This document shows positions 57,335 through 64,000 of a DNA stretch of 64,000 nucleotides, in pieces. A model generated the notes under the pieces. It had not been told where the DNA came from. It did no database searches and was given only the letters and a program-made list of their open reading frames with translations. A program made the translations under genes and the position numbers. How positions within the stretch are numbered: the first letter of the stretch is position 1; each line of letters starts with the position of its first letter. This DNA is from Nemania diffusa. Lineage: Eukaryota; Ascomycota; Sordariomycetes; Xylariales; Xylariaceae. The DNA lies in NCBI GenBank assembly GCA_038501195.1, contig JBBPUQ010000003.1, positions 5,672,501 through 5,736,500 on the forward strand, written 5' to 3'.

Positions 57335-59872
57335 CTAACTAGCATCGGAGTCCTGATCTAAACTGGCCGGTCTGAATTTCGTACGAATTGAGATTATAAC
57401 ATTCTTCGCCCTTGACTTCCAACGTCTTTCTCGCGTTTGCGGTTCTCCGATCCGCCACTCCTGGATCCATGATAGCGATGATCGAGTACGAGGATGTTCG
57501 GGCCCCAAGATTCGGATGCGCGCGTGGCAACACTGTTCCATCAACTCCAATGCATCCTGATCGCGTCCTTGGTCTTTCCATGTATGCGCCAGGTTATCCA
57601 TGCTTATCAGCGTGTCGGGATGTTCTGGTCCTAATACTACTTTTTTTGTCTCTAATACCTGCACTCCTAGTGATTCGGCCTCCTTCCACCGCCCCTGATT
57701 CCAGTACGTTAAAGCCAGGTTACTTATGAAAACCAGCGTGTTGGGATGTTCTGGTCCTAATACTGCTTTACTTGTTTCTAGTACCTGCACTCCTAGTGAT
57801 TCGGCCTCTTTCCACCGCCCCTGATTGCCGTACGTCAAAGCCAGGTTAGCCATGCTAGCCAGCGTCTCGGGATGTTCTGGTCCTAATACTACTTTTCTTG
57901 TCTCTAATACCTGCACTTCTAGTGATTCGGCCTCTTTCCACTGCCCCTGATTCGAGTATGTCGAAGCCAGGTTACCCATGCTTGTCAGCGTGTCAGGATG
58001 TTCTGGTCCTAATACTGCTTTGCTTGTCTCTAATACCTGCACTTCTAGTGATTCGGCCTCCTTCCACCGCCCTTGATTCGAGTACGTCGAAGCCAGGTTA
58101 GCCATACTTGTTAGTGTATTAGGATGTTCTGGTCCTAATACTGCTTTTCTTGTCTCTAATACCTGCACTTCTAGTGATTCGGCCTCCTTCCACCGCCCCT
58201 GATTCAAGTACGTCGAAGCCAGATGAGCCATGCTCATCAGCGTGTCGGGATGTTCTGGTCCTAATACTACTTTGTCTGTTTCGAAGGATTCTTTTGCCAT
58301 CTTTTCTGCAATAGTATAATTGCCTTGCGCTTGGGCATACCAGGTGCTATTATGAAGAAGTAGAGACCATTCTATTAGCGAGTCGTCGTCCGCTGGGCGA
58401 TAATCTATGGCTTTTTCGATGGCTTTTTCGGCGTGTGGGAAGAGCTGCCGGCAAGTTCCCCAGTTGCTGAATTCTGCTGGCGGAAATGCCTGGGCCATTC
58501 GATGGATGTACTGCTTCTTGAATTTCTCGGTCTGTTGGTCCATATCCAACCACTTCCTGGTAGACAGCTGAACTAAAGCGTGCATCTCGAAAACATCACC
58601 CGCTTCGTTCGTACGAATCAAGCAATAATTTCTGAGTGTTGCGATGTCTTCTTCGAACTCATCATCCAAGTCCTTGCTAGAGGCTATGCTATCATTTTGG
58701 GCGTTTGCTTCGTGGCCGTGGCTTTTCTCTTGATCAATAGGTCGGACTAGGGATTCCAAAATGCCCTCCCCGTCGAAAAAGCTTAGAAGCGAGAGCAAAT
58801 CCGTTGCCGATGGTCTTTTCTCGCGTATGTAATCAAATGAAATCTGCCAAGTAGTGATAACAGAATTTTTTGCGCTTTCATCTCGTCGAAGATCGCCATT
58901 ATCGTGATCTAAAAGGCTCGACTTGCTTTGATCGCCTTTTCGAAATTTGTCCAGATATTTTTTGACGGAGGTACGGGGTTTTCTCTGTTGTATAAAAGCT
59001 GCAGCCTGACTGATAGCTAAAGGCATGTATTCGAGAGCCTCTACGAGCGCCATTTCATCCTCTCTGTCATATAAAGATCCTAACTTTGTTACGAGCAGTT
59101 CAAGGGCGTGCTCCTTGTCCATTGGTCCGACCTCGATGATATCCGTTTTGCGATGGCCGGTTAGCCTACCAGCCAATTCCTTATTCCTTGTGGTGATGAG
59201 AATTGATCCATTCGAGCTTTGCGGCAGATATGTCCATAACGGTTTTTCCTCCTGGGCGGTGCTTGCGATCTGCTTCCCTTTTTCATCACCTTCATAAAAC
59301 ACGTTGATGTCATCGGCACTATCCAGAATCATTAACCACTGGCCATGCTGTTCGTCTTTTAGCCATTGAGAAACAAGCGGGATAAGGTTTGCCCCGGGTT
59401 GGTCTCGGCCACGAATCTTAACAGCGTCTGCAATCGATTTAAACCCTTCTTCAACACGCGCGTGCGTACTCGCATGAATCCAGAACGCCCAGACCTCTTT
59501 TTTTTCTTGTTTGAACCTATCTTGCATTCTGTACACGTGTTCGATAGCAAGCTGTGATTTGCCCACGCCTCCTAGTCCCACGAGGGCCACGCGTGAGGCA
59601 GGTTCCAAGCATGCTCGATGCATTCGATCGAGTATGGCCTCGCGCTTGATAAAATCGCTGTCGCGACGGAAGGGAATGATAAATGACGGCGTCGGTGGTG
59701 TTTCTGGGGGCTTGGGTCCTGTGGTCATCGGGTCAACAAAACAGGGAAGGCGCCCTTGCGGCATTTGATAGGACTCTGTAGGACACTTACCCTGGGGATA
59801 ATAGATATTCCCATTGTGAATGCTCCCATTCCCGGAAACATTTACGGAACTCATCTCGTTTGTTGTTGGCAT
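57335..59872 (-). CDS. NLR: N-terminal amyloid-type motif, NB-ARC, TPR repeats
   Basis: Single exon, 845 codons. The first residues lack a folded domain but hold the segment GNGSIHNGNIYYPQ (14-27), which matches two segments at the C-terminus of the divergent HET-S-type neighbour. Then comes an NB-ARC ATPase: P-loop GLGGVGKSQLA (99-109), Walker B MILDSADD, and ILITTRN. From about residue 550 TPR repeats of the kinesin-light-chain type (42 residues; WKEAESLEVQVLET...VLGPEHP) follow, at least five of them nearly identical. In fungi such receptors sense a ligand through the repeats, oligomerise through NB-ARC, and pass the signal by templating an amyloid fold onto a partner effector. The starts of the two genes are 378 bp apart. 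No breaks are seen. Confidence 0.9.
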   Translation of the reverse strand: MPTTNEMSSVNVSGNGSIHNGNIYYPQGKCPTESYQMPQGRLPCFVDPMTTGPKPPETPPTPSFIIPFRRDSDFIKREAILDRMHRACLEPASRVALVGLGGVGKSQLAIEHVYRMQDRFKQEKKEVWAFWIHASTHARVEEGFKSIADAVKIRGRDQPGANLIPLVSQWLKDEQHGQWLMILDSADDINVFYEGDEKGKQIASTAQEEKPLWTYLPQSSNGSILITTRNKELAGRLTGHRKTDIIEVGPMDKEHALELLVTKLGSLYDREDEMALVEALEYMPLAISQAAAFIQQRKPRTSVKKYLDKFRKGDQSKSSLLDHDNGDLRRDESAKNSVITTWQISFDYIREKRPSATDLLSLLSFFDGEGILESLVRPIDQEKSHGHEANAQNDSIASSKDLDDEFEEDIATLRNYCLIRTNEAGDVFEMHALVQLSTRKWLDMDQQTEKFKKQYIHRMAQAFPPAEFSNWGTCRQLFPHAEKAIEKAIDYRPADDDSLIEWSLLLHNSTWYAQAQGNYTIAEKMAKESFETDKVVLGPEHPDTLMSMAHLASTYLNQGRWKEAESLEVQVLETRKAVLGPEHPNTLTSMANLASTYSNQGRWKEAESLEVQVLETSKAVLGPEHPDTLTSMGNLASTYSNQGQWKEAESLEVQVLETRKVVLGPEHPETLASMANLALTYGNQGRWKEAESLGVQVLETSKAVLGPEHPNTLVFISNLALTYWNQGRWKEAESLGVQVLETKKVVLGPEHPDTLISMDNLAHTWKDQGRDQDALELMEQCCHARIRILGPEHPRTRSSLSWIQEWRIGEPQTRERRWKSRAKNVIISIRTKFRPASLDQDSDAS
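57600..58290. repeat. 126-bp tandem repeats coding for TPR units
   Basis: About five and a half copies of a 126-bp unit (42 codons) within the NLR gene. They share long identical words such as GATTCGGCCTC and GGATGTTCTGGTCCTAATACT on the plus strand. Confidence 0.85.
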
Positions 59873-60250
59873 CGTATATTCGACGTGTGTTGCCTGGCAA
59901 TGATTTGGTGTTCTTTGGCTGACAAGAAGAATGAGGATGATGATGATGATGGTGTGAAGGAAGCAGGCTCGGATGGGTCACAGCTTATCCTCACTCAGGC
60001 TACGTACCATTCGGATGCCTTCATTTCTCAGCTGCATCAACCCCTCATTTGTCTATGCATAACTCGCCCTAAAAGGCATACATACCCCTTTAACATAAAA
60101 CTGCACTGCCATCAGGCAAGCCACTTCGCCAGCACGGCACCCCGGAAGGAATCTCTGCAACCATCAGCCCCTCAGGCACCGAGCCTTACAGCTTACATCG
60201 TAGCGCTACCGTGGACAATCTTGTCGCGTATAGCCCTATTTGCTATCAAA
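59873..60250. promoter_or_regulatory. Bidirectional promoter of the NLR / HET-S-type pair
   Basis: 378 bp between the two start codons, so both promoters lie in this space. A GATGATGATGATGATGG microsatellite occurs at about 59935-59951. The long upstream open frame preceding the HET-S-type start is not conserved in character and is treated as leader. Confidence 0.5.
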
Positions 60251-61096
60251 ATGGAGGTCTTTGGTACTGTAGCCAGCGCTTTGAGCGTGGCGGCTCTTTT
60301 CAATAACTGTGTCGATTGTTTTGGGTACATCCAGCTAGGCCGCCATTTCGGACGGGATTATGAAGTATACCAGCTCAAGCTAGACATTGCGAAAACCCGA
60401 TTAAGCAGATGGGGTCAAGCCGTTGCGATCAACGATGACCCTCAGTTTGCTACCGACAGCCCAAATGAAATACCTCTCCGAAAGGCCAAGGCCATCTTAG
60501 AACAGATCAAGCTGCTCTTCGATGTGCTGCAGAAATCATCCGACTGGTACAAAATTGACGCCGTGCAAGAGGAGCTCGAACTCCTTCAAATACAAGACAT
60601 GCAGCTAGTCGCCCGAAACGTACACGGCCGTCTCAACAACATCGTCAGCGGCAGGCAAAAGGGAACCAGCCTCCTCAAGAAAGCCAGGTGGGCTTTGTAC
60701 GACAGCAAGAACTTCGACAAGCTAGTGAACCAGGTCACCGAGTTTATCGACGATCTGGAAAAGCTGTTCCCCATGAAAGACGCTCGTCGCACACTCGTAG
60801 AGTTCGAAATCGAGGAGATCAACGACGAGCCGAGCTTGAGGGTGTTACAGAGCGCTGCAGCCGGTACGGATAGCGTCCTGTCGGAAGTTGTTACGAAAAG
60901 ATTGGAAAAATGCGAAACACGGAATAGTATAAAGGGCCTTGAAGCTGAAGGACACACGGTAGTGCGGAACGGCAACAGGTACGCGATGTCTTACGATGGC
61001 GTCGGTTCGGCTAGTCTGACTACGAACGAATTGACCTCAGTCAAGGCGAAGGACAACTCGCAGATCTACAACGGAAATTCTTACGGGCGTGACTAG
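60251..61096 (+). CDS. HET-S-type HeLo-domain protein with two C-terminal amyloid repeats
   Basis: Single exon, 281 codons; the ATG at 60251 was chosen because family homology begins exactly there, although the frame is open back to 59756. Residues 1 to about 225 are a HeLo domain: an N-terminal hydrophobic helix (VASALSVAALFNNCV), the QLGRHFGRDYE loop, LDIAKTRLSRWG and RQKGTSLLKKARWALYD. The C-terminal tail has two segments of HET-s repeat type, HTVVRNGNRYAMSY (235-248) and NSQIYNGNSYGRD (269-281), 34 residues apart, close to the 36 of the Podospora prion domain. His32 aligns with the residue that separates the cell-death-active HET-S allele (His) from the prion-forming HET-s allele (Pro), so this copy is predicted to be of the active type. 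Upon amyloid folding of the tail the HeLo domain would insert into membranes and kill the cell. The neighbouring NLR carries the matching trigger motif. Confidence 0.92.
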   Translation: MEVFGTVASALSVAALFNNCVDCFGYIQLGRHFGRDYEVYQLKLDIAKTRLSRWGQAVAINDDPQFATDSPNEIPLRKAKAILEQIKLLFDVLQKSSDWYKIDAVQEELELLQIQDMQLVARNVHGRLNNIVSGRQKGTSLLKKARWALYDSKNFDKLVNQVTEFIDDLEKLFPMKDARRTLVEFEIEEINDEPSLRVLQSAAAGTDSVLSEVVTKRLEKCETRNSIKGLEAEGHTVVRNGNRYAMSYDGVGSASLTTNELTSVKAKDNSQIYNGNSYGRD

Positions 61097-61855
61097 ATAC
61101 CTAGTATGTTTAGAGACTTGGTACCCTACAAGCAATGTGACAATGAGGGTGAGCAGGCTCCGAAGAGTAAGGGTATATTGATTAGGCTTAGTCCTTGGTC
61201 TAGTACATCTACGCTAGATTTTTCCTTGTACTGTATTTCCTACATTTCCCTCCGGGGACTACCCTACCTAGCTAGTCAAGCCGGTCCTAGAGACCAATAT
61301 TCTAACTATTGTTTTCCCGAAGACTTGGGCCATATAAATATCTAAAAGTGCTATTGCGACCTCGTCAAACCTCTAGAGTGTGGCATGCGTATCGCACACG
61401 TTCCGTTTTAATATCCCGATCATCATTTGAGGTCTCTTACATACTATCCCTTTAAGGACCGTTTCCGCACCGTTACTTAAAAAGTGGAATACTGGGGCCG
61501 CTCGCATAGTTGCATACACCAATAAAACTATTATCCGAGCACTGTTTTATGATCTTATTGGGCATATGAAACCCTTTAAGCGGGCCCAGTATTCACTCTG
61601 AAGTCACGGTGCGGAAACGGTCCTTAAAGGGATAGTAATGATTGTGCAACGCTCAGATGTAAATTTGCTGACTAATAATTCGTCTTCGCAAGCATTAAGT
61701 TTGCGCGCTTGCCACATGATTCGACGAAATTATACCTTGAAGTGGATAATATGAGAAAACATGTTGTCGTTAACGAATGACTATTAATATATCAATCAAG
61801 TCCGTCATACCACTAGGTGGTTTTGCGAATATGACCTGTCACATGTTGATTACAA
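61097..61855. other. Convergent intergenic region containing a MITE
   Basis: 759 bp between two converging stops. Apart from the MITE listed separately, nothing is recognised. Confidence 0.6.
61442..61637. mobile_element. MITE with about 30-bp terminal inverted repeats and TA duplication
   Basis: The left end CTATCCCTTTAAGGACCG (61444 onward) continues as TTTCCGCACCGT; the right end is its exact reverse complement, ACGGTGCGGAAACGG then TCCTTAAAGGGATAG (to 61635). Inside, GGAATACTGGGGCC and GGGCCCAGTATTC extend the inverted symmetry. A TA dinucleotide flanks both sides (61442-61443 and 61636-61637), as expected from Tc1/mariner-type transposition. Total length is 192 bp and no coding capacity is present, so it must be mobilised by an autonomous relative elsewhere. 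The perfect ends suggest recent activity. Confidence 0.85.
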
Positions 61856-63846
61856 TTACTTCCGCTCTTCAGCGTGAACCCACATATCATTTGTCACATC
61901 TAAAATGAAGTGTTAGAGATTGTGTCCTCAGGCATATAATTCGTATGTTCTTTAAAGAAAAAAAGAATGAAACACCCGTAAATAAGTAATAGAGCGCTTG
62001 AGAATACGTACGCAAGCCCAATAGAATCTCATTCTTCCACGGCTTCTCCGGATTGACTATTGCCCAATTGAAGTGCCGAAGGAGCTATAAGCGCCATATC
62101 AGCCTTATTCCCAACATCTATGAGAGAGGTAGCTGCTGTTAAGAAAGTACATACCTCAAAAATGACAATGCCCAGCTGCCGCAACGCGACGGCCTTGCCC
62201 AGGCATTGCCAGCGTCCGTGCCCGAACCCTAGATTGAAATCACGAGTCATCGCTTCCACTAGACCATGATTGTCAGCAGTGTTTCTTTCTAATTTAGGAG
62301 GAGGCCAGGTGTGCTAAACGAAAATAAGGTGGCAGAAACCCAAGGCCAAGATACAAATGAACCGGGGCTGGCCGTACACCTTTGTTGATCTCCTTCCTCA
62401 AGCCAGCGCTCGGGGCGGAAGATATCGACATCGGCATCCTCGCCATATACGCTCTTGTTTCGCTGCATCGCCTTGAACGATGGGACGATATTAACGCCGC
62501 CAGGTAGATATACTTCCTCGCCGTCAATAACCACAGTGTCTCCCTCGGGAGGAGTATCACGGGAGAGCGGGTTTTGTACTGCCGGGCATAATCTCATCGC
62601 TTCTTTGATAACCGCCTGAAGATACCTAAGACCCTTGGCCTGTGTAGGCTTGATGATCGCTGGCCTTTGTGGCGCAATGCCAGACTCTACTGCGTCGTCG
62701 ATCTCTACTTGAAGGATCTTGTATACTCGCGGGTTAGTCATGACGTAGAGTAGCACGGCTTTGAGTGCCGCAGCGGTAGTATCCGACCCCGCCACTATCT
62801 GTAGCATGATCTCTGCCTTGAGCTCCTCTCCTGAGAGGCCATTCTTCAAAAAAGAAGTCAGCATGTCTGCCCTTGGCACCGCGCCGAGGCTCTTTTGCTG
62901 ATTGAACTCTCTCTCCCTGCCCTCGACCCGCGATGCATTGAGCGCTACCATTTTGTAAAAGCCTTTGGTAGTCTCGATATTCAAGTCTGTCTTCGGGCCG
63001 ACGAAAGGTATCCAATTCACCCACCAGGTACCTAGTGCCACCTGGATATTGCTAACCTTCAACCCCATATGAGTTGATTTGATATATTCACTAGGGTCTG
63101 CATCCGTATCTAGGAGGTCGTATGACTTCCCAAGGCCGATTGTACTGATTACATCAAGTGTGTAGAACGTTATTTTCTGCGCCAAATCCAATTTTCTCTT
63201 GCCGGCATACCTAGACCCGACGAGGTGGAGGAGCTTCGTGACACAAGACTCAATGTCAGCATCTAGGGTGAGATTCTCGGCCCCGGAATACTATGGAATC
63301 AAGTAAGTGGAAAAAGCCAAGACGAGGTATGAGCAGCAGCGTAAGGTGTAGAAAGCTTACGCCTCGAACCATTTGGTTGCGTCTCGCATCATGCTTCTCG
63401 GTGTCTGTTTCCGTGAAGATGTTGTCATTACGCCAATCGAACCGAGCAGCACGGTAAAACCACTTGGATTTCTTATAGCCGGGGTGTGTATTTGAGCGAG
63501 CCCACAGGTCCGGAGAGGAAGTTAATAGCATCGTCGGGGAAAGAACGGCAATTTGCCCTAACAAGAGGTGGCCTGTTAACAAGTATATACTCTTAACCTC
63601 GTTGAGTGAGAAAAGAGAAGTGTTTGATATACCATATTTCTGATTGAGTCCCATGTACCAGTTAGGGCAATCGCCACTTAAGACGGCCAGGGCGTGAGGG
63701 ATACCCGATATTCTCGATAGTAGTGGTCCCTTAATATGGCGCAGCTGGAATAAGACCTTGATCCTTCTAAATAGAAAGGTACCTAGCAGTAGGGCTACGC
63801 TGATGGCTAGCCATGGTCTTAGAAGAAAGTGTGCGACAATATTCAT
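61856..63846 (-). CDS. Cytochrome P450, pisatin-demethylase-like, six exons
   Basis: Exons, in minus-strand order: 63846-63633, 63557-63361, 63290-62380, 62284-62155, 62084-62012 and 61899-61856, joining to 522 codons plus stop. The start MNIVAHFLLRPWLAISVALL is the membrane anchor; the open frame upstream (to 63945) is not needed. Motifs: GYKKSKWFYRAARFDWRNDN (typical of this group), oxygen-binding helix AEIMLQIVAGSDTTAA, ExxR in VIKEAMRLCP, FRPERWLEEG, and the haem loop FGHGRWQCLG with Cys468. The last exon gives TNDMWVHAEERK, matching the usual C-terminal DMWV end. Family members detoxify plant phytoalexins or act in secondary metabolism. The junction between exons 3 and 4 uses the acceptor AAAG, chosen because it alone keeps the frame; this is the least certain splice. 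Confidence 0.87.
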
Positions 63847-64000
63847 TTTGGGAAAGGAAAGCCTAGATCGGCTTATTTTGAAGCTTCCCGTTGGTGCGAT
63901 ATTAGCGGCCTGCTGTTCAAGATTGTTTTTTGAGTATAATGCCACAAAGATAAAGGGGTAGCAAGAATGGCATTCCTCGAAAAATCCAACATATGAAACG

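Overview
The window is nuclear DNA of a filamentous ascomycete (Pezizomycotina). Evidence: genes with short GT-AG introns (mostly 50-130 nt), HET, NLR and HET-S-type genes, sedolisin, GH10-CBM1, UstYa and pisatin-demethylase-like P450 families, and an extremely AT-rich block with sharp edges, as seen in genomes shaped by repeat-induced point mutation (RIP). I place it tentatively in Sordariomycetes because the HET-S-type protein is so close to the Podospora family; this is an inference. All exon models were joined by hand from splice sites, reading phase and family motifs.

Layout. 1-8.7 kb: AT-rich block without recognisable genes but with a nine-copy 87-bp minisatellite; a truncated FAD-dehydrogenase 5' end sits at its edge. 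9.6-14.4 kb: a HET-domain protein and a four-exon D-2-hydroxyacid dehydrogenase. 16.5-21.9 kb: a small RiPP-type locus with a UstYa (DUF3328) gene, a divergently transcribed secreted precursor carrying eight repeats separated by Lys-Arg sites, and a convergent M14 carboxypeptidase whose reading frame needs a 4-nt micro-exon. 24.7-26.4 kb: a secreted Cys-rich duplicated-domain protein. 26.9-36.1 kb: NmrA-like, SnoaL/NTF2-like, DUF1772 (anthrone-oxidase-like), cytochrome P450 and FAD monooxygenase genes, a set of oxidative tailoring types without a core synthase in view. 36.4-38.5 kb: a sedolisin. 40.9-46.8 kb: a decayed POT peptide transporter, a kinase-like protein and an ATP-grasp gene broken by one in-frame TAG. 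51.5-57.0 kb: an alpha-arrestin and a GH10 xylanase with CBM1. 57.3-61.1 kb: a divergent NB-ARC/TPR receptor (NLR) and HET-S-type HeLo protein. 61.4-61.6 kb: a MITE. 61.9-63.8 kb: a second P450.

Two systems stand out. First, the UstYa plus Kex2-repeat precursor pair looks like a complete minimal dikaritin/epichloecyclin-like ribosomal peptide locus with conserved core I-[STG]-F-[KR]-Y-P-[FI]. Second, the NLR carries an N-terminal segment ending in N-G-N-x-Y that matches two similar segments at the C-terminus of the adjacent 281-residue HET-S homologue. This is the expected arrangement of an amyloid-templated cell-death switch: the NLR senses a ligand, its N-terminal motif nucleates folding of the effector C-terminus, and the HeLo domain then acts on the membrane.
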